Part shown: positions 35,926 through 45,342 of the stretch, in pieces
How positions within the stretch are numbered: the stretch's first letter is position 1
Layout of the letters: each line of letters begins with the position of its first letter
Source: an uncultured Eubacteriales bacterium
GTDB taxonomy: Bacteria > Bacillota > Clostridia > Peptostreptococcales > Anaerovoracaceae
Reading direction: 5' to 3'
Assembly: GCA_902779185.1 (NCBI GenBank)
Contig: CACZAM010000005.1
Location: 1 to 64,000, forward strand
DNA length: 64,000 nucleotides
The notes under the pieces: generated by a model
What the model saw: the letters and a program-made list of their open reading frames with translations, nothing else
The model's database searches: none
What the model was told of the DNA's origin: nothing
Made by a program: the position numbers and the translations under genes

Positions 35926-36896
35926 TGGTAGATTATAATGCGGAACCTCTCGTACAGGTAAAGGACCTGTGCAAATACTTCCATGTGGGCAGACATGCTA
36001 CGCTGAAGGCTGTTGACGGAGTATCGTTCAACATCTATAAGGGTGAGACAGTCGGCCTCGTAGGCGAATCCGGATGCGGAAAATCGACAGCCGGAAGATG
36101 CCTGATAAGGCTTTATGAGCCTACAAGCGGTCAGGTCATTTTCGACGGCAAGGATATAACCAAGCTGAAGAAACAGGAGCAGAAGGAGTTCTGCCACCGC
36201 GTGCAGATGATATTCCAGAATCCGTATGCATCGCTGAACCCGCGTATGACGGTAAAGGAAATCGTAGGCGAGGGACTTAAGCTGCAGGGCAAGTCAAACG
36301 AAGAGATCGAAGCAAAAGTAGAAACGCTTCTCAAGACGGTCGGACTCAATAAGGATCACATGTCCAGATTCCCTCATGAGTTCTCGGGCGGACAGAGACA
36401 GCGTATCGGAATAGCAAGAGCGCTGTCCGTAGATCCTGAGTTCATTATCTGTGACGAGCCGATATCAGCTCTGGACGTATCCATCCAGGCTCAGGTGCTC
36501 AATATGCTCAACGAGCTTCAGGACAACCTCGGGCTTACATATCTGTTCATCGCCCACGACCTATCGGTAGTAAAGTATCTGTCAGACAGAGTAGTGGTCA
36601 TGTATCTGGGAACCATCGTAGAGATGGCTGATTCGGAAGAGCTGTACGCCAATCCGATGCATCCTTATACAAAGGCGCTTCTCTCGTCGATCCCTGAGGC
36701 GGATCCTGACAAGGCTCAGGCCAACAGGAGGATCCCTATCAAGGGTGAGATCTCGAGCCCGATCAATCCTAAGGACTGCTGCAGATTCGCAAGCAGATGC
36801 GAATTTGCTACAGAGAGATGCTTCAATGAGATGCCGGTTGCAAGAGAAATGTCACCGGGCCATATCGTGGCATGTCATCTGATGGATGAAAAATAA
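35925..36896 (+). CDS. oppF: Oligopeptide ABC transporter ATPase 2
   Basis: Second ATP-binding subunit, 323 residues. Walker A GESGCGKSTAGR near residue 51, Q-loop IFQNPYASLNPRM, signature FSGGQRQR, Walker B FIICDEPISALD, and switch HDLSV are intact. The C-terminal CCRFASRCEFATERC is the oligopeptide-transporter extension. It completes a full OppABCDF set under one promoter. Confidence 0.93.
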   Translation: MVDYNAEPLVQVKDLCKYFHVGRHATLKAVDGVSFNIYKGETVGLVGESGCGKSTAGRCLIRLYEPTSGQVIFDGKDITKLKKQEQKEFCHRVQMIFQNPYASLNPRMTVKEIVGEGLKLQGKSNEEIEAKVETLLKTVGLNKDHMSRFPHEFSGGQRQRIGIARALSVDPEFIICDEPISALDVSIQAQVLNMLNELQDNLGLTYLFIAHDLSVVKYLSDRVVVMYLGTIVEMADSEELYANPMHPYTKALLSSIPEADPDKAQANRRIPIKGEISSPINPKDCCRFASRCEFATERCFNEMPVAREMSPGHIVACHLMDEK

Positions 36897-36917
36897 ATAG
36901 GTTATAACAATAAAAAG

Positions 36918-36965
36918 CACCGGATCCTGCGGCATGCCATGACGGCATTGCTGCATGGTCCGGTG
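36918..36965 (+). terminator. Long imperfect hairpin between oppF and the first peptidase
   Basis: CACCGGA and TCCGGTG close an imperfect inner stem built on CATGCC and GGCAT. No T-run follows and the peptidase starts 27 bases later, so partial termination or processing is more likely than a full stop. Confidence 0.55.
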
Positions 36966-36991
36966 ATCATATCATTGGCAGGAGTTAACAA

Positions 36992-38233
36992 TTGGACAAG
37001 TCTTTCTACATTGAAAACAGAAACAGTCTCTACAACATGCTGCCGGGAGGCTCGCTTCTGGCTGTTTTTTCGGGTACTGAAGTCATCAAGACAAACGATG
37101 AGTACTACCCGTTTTTTGCTGACCGCAATTTCGTATATCTTACGGGCCTTACCTGCAAAGAAGCGGTGCTGCTTGCGAGCAAGGATGCGGACGGAAGCGT
37201 GAACGAGAGGCTGTATATACTTCCTCCTGATCTTCATGCGGAGCGCTGGACGGGTGTGCGGGTAAAGCCTGACGAAGCTGAGGCTGTATCGGGCGTAAAG
37301 GATATACGCAGTACCGATTCGTTCATTAAGGATTTCAGGGCACTCGCATGGTCGGGCAATTACGGCATCATATACCTTGATCTGTACAAATCAGATGACG
37401 CAAACAGAGACCGGGCACAGCACGAATTCAAGCATTATGTTCATCATAATCTGCCGTTCCTTCTTTTCGGAAATTCGGATCCGCTGTTCCGCAAACTCAG
37501 GCTGTATAAAAAGCCTTGTGAAATAGAGGCTCTCAGGACTGGTGAAAAGATAACCGGCGAGGGCATACTTGCCATGATGACGAATTCGGAGCCGGGCATG
37601 CCTGAGTACCGTTACAAGGCGAAATTCGACAAGGCCATACACGAATACGCTCCGTATATTTACGGATTCCCGCCGATAATCTCATCCGGAAAGAACAACT
37701 TCGTGATCCACAACTATGCATATGACGGCATAGCTCAGGACGGTGACATGATACTGAACGATGTCGGCGTGATGTGGGATTTTCTTATCACTGACGTATC
37801 GCGCAGCTGGCCGTGCAACGGAAAATTCTCTGACAGGCAGAAGCTGCTGTACGAATGCGCTCTCGCAACATCAGACTACATGTTTTCGATAGTAAAGCCG
37901 GGAATGAGGATGGATGCTGTGGATGCGACCATAAAGGAGTACAACGCACAGCTGCTGGTTGATGCCGGAGTCCTCGATGATGCGGCAAATATCAGAAAAT
38001 ACATGTGGCACGGCGGAGCTCATCATATAGGATTTGACGTGCACGACGTGGTTGAAACGCCTGAGTTTATTGCCCCCAATATGGTGTTCTGCATAGATGT
38101 GGGCATATATCACGAAGAATGGGGGATTGGGTTCAGAATAGAGGACAACTGCCTTATTACGGAGGACGGCTGTGAGAATCTCTCAGCAGCCATACCGCGC
38201 CGTATAGATGATATAGAGAATGTGATGCGGTAA
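36992..38233 (+). CDS. Aminopeptidase P-type M24 metallopeptidase, variant metal site
   Basis: Cleaves the N-terminal residue from X-Pro peptides if it behaves like its family. It has 413 residues: an N-terminal creatinase-like domain to about 165, then the pita-bread M24 domain. Metal ligands expected are Asp257 (NDVGV), Asp268 (TDVSRSWP), His344 or His345 (HHIGF), a first Glu, and Glu384 (RIED). The first Glu position is Asp369 (CIDVGIY), where the family normally has E in (T/V)xEPG. The start is TTG behind CAGGAGTTAACA; no ATG fits. It is downstream of oppF and next to a second aminopeptidase P, consistent with handling Pro/Hyp peptides. Asp in place of Glu may change metal preference or lower activity. 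Confidence 0.83.
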   Translation: MDKSFYIENRNSLYNMLPGGSLLAVFSGTEVIKTNDEYYPFFADRNFVYLTGLTCKEAVLLASKDADGSVNERLYILPPDLHAERWTGVRVKPDEAEAVSGVKDIRSTDSFIKDFRALAWSGNYGIIYLDLYKSDDANRDRAQHEFKHYVHHNLPFLLFGNSDPLFRKLRLYKKPCEIEALRTGEKITGEGILAMMTNSEPGMPEYRYKAKFDKAIHEYAPYIYGFPPIISSGKNNFVIHNYAYDGIAQDGDMILNDVGVMWDFLITDVSRSWPCNGKFSDRQKLLYECALATSDYMFSIVKPGMRMDAVDATIKEYNAQLLVDAGVLDDAANIRKYMWHGGAHHIGFDVHDVVETPEFIAPNMVFCIDVGIYHEEWGIGFRIEDNCLITEDGCENLSAAIPRRIDDIENVMR

Positions 38234-38269
38234 GACAGACCGCTTCATATAAAACCGGAGATTAAAATT

Positions 38270-40060
38270 ATGAATGTAAACGCAGCGAGAATCGCTGAAC
38301 TGAGAAAGCTGATGAAAGACCGCGGGATAGACGCATATATCATCCCTTCGGCCGACTATCATCAGAGTGAATATGTAAGCGCGCATTTCAAGGCCCGGGA
38401 GTACGTGACCGGCTTCAACGGATCACTCGGTACTGCTGTTATAACGCAGAATGACGGAGGCCTCTGGACCGACGGCAGATATTTTACCCAGGCTAAGAAC
38501 CAGCTCGAAGGGAGCGGGGTGCGCCTTATGAAGCTTCACGTTGAAGGCACGCCGGAACTGACTGACTGGATAATCAGCAATGTGCCGGAAGGCGGTACTG
38601 TAGGTTTTGACGGAAGGACTGTTTCTGTGAAAGACGGCCGCGAATACATGGAAGTGTTCGGCGCAAAAGGGATCGGCATTCAGAGTTCGATGGATCTGGT
38701 AGGAGAGATATGGAAGGATCGTCCACCGCTGTCCGAAAAGCCGTGCTTCTATCTTGAGGAGAAATGGACCGGCGAGAGCACCGCGCATAAGCTTTCAAGA
38801 GTACGCGCCAGAATGGATGAGTGCGGAGCAGACGTACACATCATAGCTGCAATAGATGATGTGTGCTGGCTGCTGAACTTCAGGGGAGACGATATCGACT
38901 TCTTCCCGCTGGTGCTTTGCTATGCAGCTGTTTACAAAGATCATGTCGACCTTTACATCGATGAGCGCAAACTGAATAACGGGATCAGATCACACTTCAT
39001 GGAAGACGGTGTCGTCCTGAAGCCATATAACGATATCTATGAAGATGTAAAGAAGATACCGGAGAACATGACGGCGCTGATAGATCCTGCGCGCTTCAAC
39101 CACGAGCTCGCTTCTTCACTGAAGTGCAGAAAGGTCGAAGACCACAATCCGACTGTCCTCATGAAGGCCATGAAGAATCCGGTCGAAATAAAGAATATTA
39201 AGAATGCGGAGCTGAAAGACAGTGTGGCTGTCACAAAGTTCATCTTCTGGGTCAAGAACAACTATGACAAAATGGAGATAACGGAGCTTTCCGCATCCGA
39301 AAAACTCACATCCCTGCGCCGCGGGCAGGAAGGGTATATAAGAGACTCGTTCGCTCCGCTGCAGGCCTTTGGTGAGCATGCCGCAATGATGCATTACTCT
39401 CCGACACCTGAATCAGATGTTGTATTGAAGGAGGGAGAGATGCTTCTTTCAGATACCGGCGGAGGCTACTATGAAGGCTCTACCGATATAACGAGGACCA
39501 CAGTTCTCGGCCACATAGAACCGAGACTCAAAAAGTACTATACGGCTGTGTTCCGGGCCGGCCAGCACCTTGCTGCAGCAAAGTTCCTTTACGGCAACCA
39601 CGGATGGTCGCTTGACGTTCTTTGCCGCCAGCCTATCTGGGACCTTGGTCTCGACTACCAGTGCGGGACAGGTCACGGTTTCGGATACCTCGGCTGCATA
39701 CATGAACCTCCGACAGGCTTCAGATGGTATATGGTTCCGGAAAGGGATGAGCATCATCAGTTTGAAGAGGGCATGTGCGTGACCATCGAGCCGGGCATTT
39801 ATGAAGAGGGCGATTTCGGGATCCGCATCGAGAACAACGTTGTGACTGTAATGGATGAAAAGAACAAGTACGGTCAGTTCATGCGCTTCGAGATGATGAC
39901 TTTTGTCCCGATCGATCTTGATGCCATCGACCCTGAAGAGCTCACAAAGTCCGAAAGGGAATGGCTCAATGACTATCACAGACAGTGCTATGAAAAGCTG
40001 AGCCCGTACATGACTGATGAAGAGAATGAATGGCTCAGAGAGTATACGCGTGCTATATGA
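38270..40060 (+). CDS. Xaa-Pro aminopeptidase (aminopeptidase P, three-domain form)
   Basis: M24B peptidase of 596 residues. This is the longer three-domain layout known from eukaryotic XPNPEP1 and some bacteria: two creatinase-like domains (1 to about 300) followed by the catalytic domain. The ligand motifs are complete: LLSDTGGGYYEGSTDITRT (two Asp), GTGHGFGYLG (His), CVTIEPGIYEEG (Glu) and FGIRIENNVV (Glu). Start follows ACCGGAGATTAAAATT. It removes the residue before proline and probably before hydroxyproline, after which the iminopeptidase could free the imino acid. It closes the locus, before a terminator. Confidence 0.9.
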   Translation: MNVNAARIAELRKLMKDRGIDAYIIPSADYHQSEYVSAHFKAREYVTGFNGSLGTAVITQNDGGLWTDGRYFTQAKNQLEGSGVRLMKLHVEGTPELTDWIISNVPEGGTVGFDGRTVSVKDGREYMEVFGAKGIGIQSSMDLVGEIWKDRPPLSEKPCFYLEEKWTGESTAHKLSRVRARMDECGADVHIIAAIDDVCWLLNFRGDDIDFFPLVLCYAAVYKDHVDLYIDERKLNNGIRSHFMEDGVVLKPYNDIYEDVKKIPENMTALIDPARFNHELASSLKCRKVEDHNPTVLMKAMKNPVEIKNIKNAELKDSVAVTKFIFWVKNNYDKMEITELSASEKLTSLRRGQEGYIRDSFAPLQAFGEHAAMMHYSPTPESDVVLKEGEMLLSDTGGGYYEGSTDITRTTVLGHIEPRLKKYYTAVFRAGQHLAAAKFLYGNHGWSLDVLCRQPIWDLGLDYQCGTGHGFGYLGCIHEPPTGFRWYMVPERDEHHQFEEGMCVTIEPGIYEEGDFGIRIENNVVTVMDEKNKYGQFMRFEMMTFVPIDLDAIDPEELTKSEREWLNDYHRQCYEKLSPYMTDEENEWLREYTRAI

Positions 40061-40070
40061 CAACAGGTTT

Positions 40071-40090
40071 TACAAAAGAGGCCTTTTGTA
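40071..40090 (+). terminator. Terminator closing the hydroxyproline locus
   Basis: TACAAAAG-AGGC-CTTTTGTA gives an 8-bp stem with a four-base loop, ten bases after the peptidase stop, followed by TTAT. It is A/T-rich but well placed. Confidence 0.65.
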
Positions 40091-40147
40091 TTATCATCTG
40101 AACCATAAAGAACGGTATAACGCATTTTAAGACAGGAGAGGATTCCT

Positions 40148-41428
40148 ATGGCAGACATGCTTGATGGATTCAATGAGATGTATAACGATTTCTACGGACC
40201 ATCTGACGATTCGCTAACCTCTATTCAGAGAAGGGAACGGAGAGTCAGGGACAAGGTGCGCCAGATTTCGAATGAGGGTAAAGCTGTGCTCAATATAGAG
40301 ACTGAGGTCGAAACAATGGAAGAGGCTGAAAGGAAGCCGGTCGCAGTAGCGACAAAAACTCCGGGCGATGAGCCTGAAGAACCGAAAGAGCCTGAGAAAT
40401 CAGGCATGGAAGAGCTTAACGAGCTCATCGGGCTCAAGACGGTCAAGCACGATGTGGAAGAACTCGTGGGACTTGCCAAGGTCAGAAAGATGCGCGAAGA
40501 GAAGGGAATGAAGGCAGTTCCTATGTCGCTTCATCTTGTCTTCTCGGGCAATCCGGGCACCGGTAAGACAACAGTCGCAAGGATACTGGGCAAACTCTAC
40601 AAGGAAATAGGCATACTTTCGACCGGTCAGATGATAGAAACCGACCGCTCCGGTCTCGTAGCAGGTTACGTCGGGCAGACTGCAATCAAGACTCAGAAAA
40701 AGATCCAGGAGGCCATGGGCGGAGTACTTTTCATAGACGAAGCGTACACACTCAACCAGAAGGATGAGAATTTCGGACAGGAAGCGATCGACACCATACT
40801 CAAGGCGATGGAGGACCACCGCGATGAGTTCGTGGTGATAGTTGCCGGATACACGCAGCTCATGAAAGAATTCATTGAGAGCAATCCGGGACTCAAATCC
40901 AGATTCAACAAGTTCTTTGAATTCCCTGACTACACCGTGGATGAGCTGCAGCAGATATTCGAGCTGCAGTGTAAAAAATACCAGTACAAGCTTACCGATG
41001 AGGCGGATGCTGCGGTGCGCGAGGAGATAATAAGGCTCGAGGAGGCAAAAGGCGAGAATTTCGCGAATGCCAGAGAGGTGCGCAATCTTTTCGAGAAGAT
41101 CATCACCAATCAGGCGGCGAGAGTCTCTGAGCTCGAAGACGTGGATGAAGAAATGCTCTCCACTATCACGATCGATGACCTCACAGATGAATTCGAGGAA
41201 GAAATGGAGGAGGAGCTCCGGGCCAGAGCGGCAAGGGAAGCCGAGATAGAGGAAGCCCTTAAAGATGTAGCTGAAATGAACGGAGAAAACCAGCCTACCG
41301 CGGAAGAGAGGGCCGGCGAGTTAGTAGAGCTTTTAAAGGAAATGGCTGAAGAGGAAGGCAAAACGGACAAGGCCGGCAAAAAGAAAAAGATCAAAGTGCC
41401 GGAGAAAAAGCCTATCATCAGACGGTGA
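40148..41428 (+). CDS. CbbX/SpoVK-like AAA+ ATPase
   Basis: A 426-residue AAA+ protein. An acidic, probably disordered N-terminus (to about residue 90) precedes ELIGLKTVKHDVEELVGLAKV, typical of the CbbX/SpoVK family. Walker A is GNPGTGKTTVAR near residue 133, Walker B is GGVLFIDEAYTL, and sensor/arginine motifs lie in AGYTQLMKEF and NPGLKSRFNKFFEF. The C-terminus is a long charged tail ending in a Lys-rich segment. Members remodel protein complexes; SpoVK acts in sporulation and CbbX on Rubisco. No Rubisco or sporulation gene is adjacent, so its target here is unknown. Start follows CAGGAGAGGATT. Confidence 0.85.
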   Translation: MADMLDGFNEMYNDFYGPSDDSLTSIQRRERRVRDKVRQISNEGKAVLNIETEVETMEEAERKPVAVATKTPGDEPEEPKEPEKSGMEELNELIGLKTVKHDVEELVGLAKVRKMREEKGMKAVPMSLHLVFSGNPGTGKTTVARILGKLYKEIGILSTGQMIETDRSGLVAGYVGQTAIKTQKKIQEAMGGVLFIDEAYTLNQKDENFGQEAIDTILKAMEDHRDEFVVIVAGYTQLMKEFIESNPGLKSRFNKFFEFPDYTVDELQQIFELQCKKYQYKLTDEADAAVREEIIRLEEAKGENFANAREVRNLFEKIITNQAARVSELEDVDEEMLSTITIDDLTDEFEEEMEEELRARAAREAEIEEALKDVAEMNGENQPTAEERAGELVELLKEMAEEEGKTDKAGKKKKIKVPEKKPIIRR

Positions 41429-42390
41429 TTGAAAAACCTTATCTGACAGCTATGGCTGTTCGTTTAGAGGATAAAAAAGTGAAAAGCGTTATAACAAAAA
41501 AGAATGCATTTGAATTCGCGCAGATGGTGCTTGGAAACGCCATCTGTGCTTTTTCTGTAACATGTTTCGCTCTGCCTTACAACATGGTCGTAAGCGGTGT
41601 GAGCGGGATAGGAAGAATAATAAACATATTAACGGGCTTCAGCGTGAGCTCTGCTGTTGCAGTGCTTAACATTGTGCTGTTCATCATAGGCGCGGCCGTG
41701 CTGGGAAAAAGGTTCGCAGCAACGATCGCACTCGGAACATTTGCATTCCCGTTTTTCATGGGAATATTTGAACAGATGACGGCTCTGCATCATCTTGTAA
41801 ACGAACCGATGCTGGCGGCGATCTGCGCGGGTGTGCTCGACGGTGTGGGCCTCGGACTCGTGATGAGGCTGGGCGGTTCCACCGGAGGCATTGATGTTCC
41901 TGCCATGATAATGAACCGCAAGCTGGGATGGAAGCTGGCCACAGTCATGTCAGGCATGGACATAGCCATCTTCCTCCTGCAGATCCCGGTAACTGCTGCG
42001 GAGGGAATAATACTCGGCATCCTGTATGCCCTGGTCTATGGAGTAGTAATGGACAGAATGATCGTTCTGGAACAGGGCGGCTATCAGATAATGATATGGA
42101 CTGAAAAGATCCATGAGGTAAACGAAGAACTGCTCATGATAGGATTCGGAACATCCATACTGAGGGGAGTAGGCGGCTACCTGAGAGAGGACAGGGACAT
42201 AATCCTCTGTGCGGCCAGCAACAGGAATTTCAATAAAGTCAAGCGCGCCGTCCTTGCGATAGACCCCGGGGCATTCATGACGATCACCAGCATGAATGAG
42301 ATCAACGGCAACGGATTCACATTCAATGTAGCAGACGAATACATATCTGATTTCAAGGAACGGCATGATGGCCGGGTAAACACCAAGTAA
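41425..42390 (+). CDS. YitT-family membrane protein (DUF161/DUF2179)
   Basis: Integral membrane protein of about 321 residues. Five or six hydrophobic segments occupy residues 30 to about 215, with family motifs SGVSGIGRI and RLGGSTGGIDVPAMI. The C-terminal soluble DUF2179 domain starts near 225 (YQIMIWTEKIHEVNEELL) and ends with TSMNEINGNGFTF. The start is GTG overlapping the upstream stop (GTGA); ATG at 41452 is an alternative. Function in the family is not established; transport has been suggested. Confidence 0.85.
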   Translation: MIEKPYLTAMAVRLEDKKVKSVITKKNAFEFAQMVLGNAICAFSVTCFALPYNMVVSGVSGIGRIINILTGFSVSSAVAVLNIVLFIIGAAVLGKRFAATIALGTFAFPFFMGIFEQMTALHHLVNEPMLAAICAGVLDGVGLGLVMRLGGSTGGIDVPAMIMNRKLGWKLATVMSGMDIAIFLLQIPVTAAEGIILGILYALVYGVVMDRMIVLEQGGYQIMIWTEKIHEVNEELLMIGFGTSILRGVGGYLREDRDIILCAASNRNFNKVKRAVLAIDPGAFMTITSMNEINGNGFTFNVADEYISDFKERHDGRVNTK

Positions 42391-42397
42391 CGATAAG

Positions 42398-42421
42398 GGC
42401 CGGGTTGTATCAAACCCGGCC
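42398..42421 (+). terminator. Intrinsic terminator after the YitT gene
   Basis: GGCCGGGTT pairs with AACCCGGCC around a six-base loop, followed by TTTAGTGTCTTTT. It separates the YitT gene from the clpB control region. Confidence 0.85.
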
Positions 42422-42497
42422 TTTAGTGTCTTTTGTCAGGATCTGCTCCGGAAGGACGACCGGGAGAAAGCGGCTTTAAGATGATGGTACAAAATTA

Positions 42498-42524
42498 TTA
42501 GCACTCTTTTTAAGTGAGTGCTAA
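42498..42524. promoter_or_regulatory. CIRCE element (HrcA operator) upstream of clpB
   Basis: TTAGCACTC and GAGTGCTAA, each nine bases and perfectly inverted, with a nine-base spacer. This equals the CIRCE consensus exactly. It shows that clpB is under HrcA heat-shock repression. It ends seven bases before a good -35 box, so it lies upstream of or abutting the core promoter. Confidence 0.96.
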
Positions 42525-42531
42525 ATTTTTC

Positions 42532-42560
42532 TTTACAAACGTTGAAAAATGTACTATTAT
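42532..42560 (+). promoter_or_regulatory. Vegetative promoter of clpB
   Basis: TTTACA and TATTAT with a 17-base spacer. It leaves a leader of about 140 bases before the clpB start. The leader has G/C-rich self-complementary bits (CAGCTGCGCCGG) but no recognised motif. Confidence 0.7.
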
Positions 42561-42709
42561 TGTTTTGTAAAAATGAGCAGCAGCCATTTTTGCGCAAAAA
42601 GTCAGCTGCGCCGGAGCCGCGTGACGGAGTATGGTCTGCATCGTTTCAGACACAGCTGATGATTGATCAAAAGAGCTAATAAATCTTCGTAATCAGGAGG
42701 TAAGCATAT

Positions 42710-45301
42710 ATGAACATTGAAAAATACACTCAGAATGCACAGCAGATAGTGATGGACTGCCAGAACATCGCTGTGGAGATGGGCAACCAGATGGTCGATG
42801 GCGAGCACATCCATCTTGCTTTGCTCAAACAGCAGGACGGGCTGATACCTAAACTGCTTCAGTCGATGGGCGTGAACATCATTGCCGTTATAAAGGATGT
42901 TCAGGCAGAAGTCGATAAGATCCCTAAGGTGTCGGGCGGCGGCGACGGCATGTACGGGACCCGCAGGTTCAACAAGATATTCATGGACGCTGAAGCCGTC
43001 GCCGATCAGTTCAAGGATGAATATGTCAGCGTTGAGCACATTTATCTTGCGCTCCTCGGAGAAAAAGGAACTCCAAGTGAAAGGATATTCCTCAGATACG
43101 GGATCACAAAGGAGAAGTTCCTTGAAGCGCTCACAAAGGTGAGGGGAAATCAGAGGATCACAAGCCAGAACCCTGAAGACAACTACGAAGCTCTTGCCAA
43201 GTACGGCAGAGACCTTGTTGAAATGGCAAGGGACGGAAAGCTTGACCCGGTCATCGGAAGGGATGCCGAAATAAGGCACGTTGTGCAGATACTGTCGAGA
43301 CGCACCAAGAACAACCCTGTGCTCATCGGTGAGCCTGGTGTAGGAAAGACAGCCGTAGTCGAAGGCCTCGCGCAGAGGATACTCGCGGGTGATGTCCCGG
43401 AGGGCCTCAAGGACAAGACCGTATATGCGCTTGACATGGGAGCGCTCATCGCCGGAGCCAAGTTCAGGGGCGAGTTCGAGGAGAGGCTGAAAGCTGTTCT
43501 CAATGAAATCGAAAAATCCGAAGGAAAGATAATCCTGTTCATCGACGAGATACACAATATCGTAGGAGCCGGAGCCGCCGAGGGAGCAATGGATGCGGGC
43601 AATCTTCTTAAGCCGAAGCTGGCAAGGGGAGAGCTTCACTGCATAGGCGCCACCACTCTTGACGAGTACAGAAAATACATCGAAAAGGATGCGGCTCTCG
43701 AGAGAAGGTTCCAGAAGGTGCTTGTGGATCAGCCGAGCGTTGAAGACACTATCTCCATTCTCCGCGGACTCAAGGAGAAATTCGAGATCCATCACGGAGT
43801 ACGTATCACCGACAGCGCGCTGATCGCTTGCGCGACGTTGTCCGACAGGTACATCAGCGACAGATATCTGCCGGACAAGGCCATCGACCTGATGGACGAG
43901 GCCGCAGCGCGCATCCGTACTGAGATCGACAGCATGCCTTCGGAGCTCGACCAGATATCCCGCAAGATAACACAGCTCGAGATCGAGAAGCAGGCTCTTT
44001 CCAAGGAGGAAGACAAGGGCTCGATGGCCAGGCTCGAGATACTCGAGAAGGAGCTGGCAGACCTCAAGGAGAAGAGCGCCGGCATGAGAGCGCAGTGGGA
44101 GAACGAGAAAGCCGAGATACTCGAGGCCAAGAACCTCAAGCAGCAGATAGAAGATGTAAGACTCGAGATCGAAGACGCTGAGAGGCGTGCCGACTACGAG
44201 AAGGGCGCACAGCTGAAATACGGCGTGCTGCCTGAACTCGAAAGACAGCTCGAGGAGAAAAAGGCTGCCGCAGATAAAAGAGAAGAGGCCAGACTCCTTC
44301 AGGAGGAGGTGACCGAAGAAGAGATCGCTGAGGTCATCTCGGGCTGGACAGGCATCCCTGTGAGCAAGCTCGTAGAGACCGAACGCGATAAACTCCTCAG
44401 ATTGCCGGATATCCTGCATAAAAGGGTCATCGGTCAGGATGAGGGCGTAAAAGCCGTCTCAGAGGCGATTTTGCGCGCCAGAGCGGGTCTCAAGGATGAG
44501 AACAGACCTATCGGATCGTTCATTTTCCTCGGACCTACGGGTGTCGGCAAGACCGAGCTCGCAAAGGCTCTGTCTGAATCGCTCTTCGACAGCGAGCGCA
44601 ACATGGTAAGGATCGACATGTCCGAGTACATGGAGAAGCACTCCGTATCGAGACTGGTAGGAGCGCCTCCGGGGTATGTCGGATATGACGAGGGCGGCCA
44701 GCTGACAGAGGCGGTACGCCGCAAACCGTACAGCGTCATCCTCTTCGACGAGATAGAGAAGGCTCATCCGGATGTGTTCAACATCCTGCTGCAGCTGCTC
44801 GACGACGGACGTCTTACGGACAACCAGGGCCGCACGGTCGACTTCAAGAACACCATAGTCATAATGACCTCTAACATCGGAAGTGCCGATCTCATCGACA
44901 ACATGAAGGATGACGGCACCATCGATCCGGAGGTGGAGAAGCTGGTAATGGCCCAGCTCAAGGCGGGCTTCAGACCGGAGTTCCTCAACCGTATCGACGA
45001 TATAATCCTGTTCAGCCCGCTCACAAAGGATCAGATCAAGGGCATCATAGAGCTCTCGTTCAGGGATATCGCGGACAGGCTCAAAGACAGGGATATCGAG
45101 CTCAGCGTCACTGACGCGGCACTCGAGTTCATCGCCGATGAAGCTTACGATCCTCACTATGGAGCAAGGCCGATCAAGCGCTATCTGCAGCAGCATGTGG
45201 AGACCGAGATCGCCTCAGGAATAATAAGAGGCAATATCCTCGACGGACAATCGCTGATTTGCGATTCAGATGGGGAGAAACTGGTGTATAATTCTAAATG
45301 A
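42710..45301 (+). CDS. clpB: ATP-dependent disaggregase ClpB
   Basis: Heat-shock AAA+ hexamer that rescues aggregated proteins with DnaK. The 863 residues contain the N domain (two Clp repeats, [14 protein letters not shown] to about 145), NBD1 with Walker [14 protein letters not shown] near 206 and Walker [15 protein letters not shown], the coiled-coil middle domain (about 400-525), and NBD2 with [12 protein letters not shown] near 607 and [16 protein letters not shown]. The middle domain and full length separate it from ClpA and ClpC. Start follows an excellent CAGGAGGTAAGC. It is controlled by the CIRCE element upstream. Confidence 0.96.
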   Translation: MNIEKYTQNAQQIVMDCQNIAVEMGNQMVDGEHIHLALLKQQDGLIPKLLQSMGVNIIAVIKDVQAEVDKIPKVSGGGDGMYGTRRFNKIFMDAEAVADQFKDEYVSVEHIYLALLGEKGTPSERIFLRYGITKEKFLEALTKVRGNQRITSQNPEDNYEALAKYGRDLVEMARDGKLDPVIGRDAEIRHVVQILSRRTKNNPVLIGEPGVGKTAVVEGLAQRILAGDVPEGLKDKTVYALDMGALIAGAKFRGEFEERLKAVLNEIEKSEGKIILFIDEIHNIVGAGAAEGAMDAGNLLKPKLARGELHCIGATTLDEYRKYIEKDAALERRFQKVLVDQPSVEDTISILRGLKEKFEIHHGVRITDSALIACATLSDRYISDRYLPDKAIDLMDEAAARIRTEIDSMPSELDQISRKITQLEIEKQALSKEEDKGSMARLEILEKELADLKEKSAGMRAQWENEKAEILEAKNLKQQIEDVRLEIEDAERRADYEKGAQLKYGVLPELERQLEEKKAAADKREEARLLQEEVTEEEIAEVISGWTGIPVSKLVETERDKLLRLPDILHKRVIGQDEGVKAVSEAILRARAGLKDENRPIGSFIFLGPTGVGKTELAKALSESLFDSERNMVRIDMSEYMEKHSVSRLVGAPPGYVGYDEGGQLTEAVRRKPYSVILFDEIEKAHPDVFNILLQLLDDGRLTDNQGRTVDFKNTIVIMTSNIGSADLIDNMKDDGTIDPEVEKLVMAQLKAGFRPEFLNRIDDIILFSPLTKDQIKGIIELSFRDIADRLKDRDIELSVTDAALEFIADEAYDPHYGARPIKRYLQQHVETEIASGIIRGNILDGQSLICDSDGEKLVYNSK

Positions 45302-45342
45302 AGAGGTAGTGGACTGTAAAAAATGTAACACAGAGATAAGGC

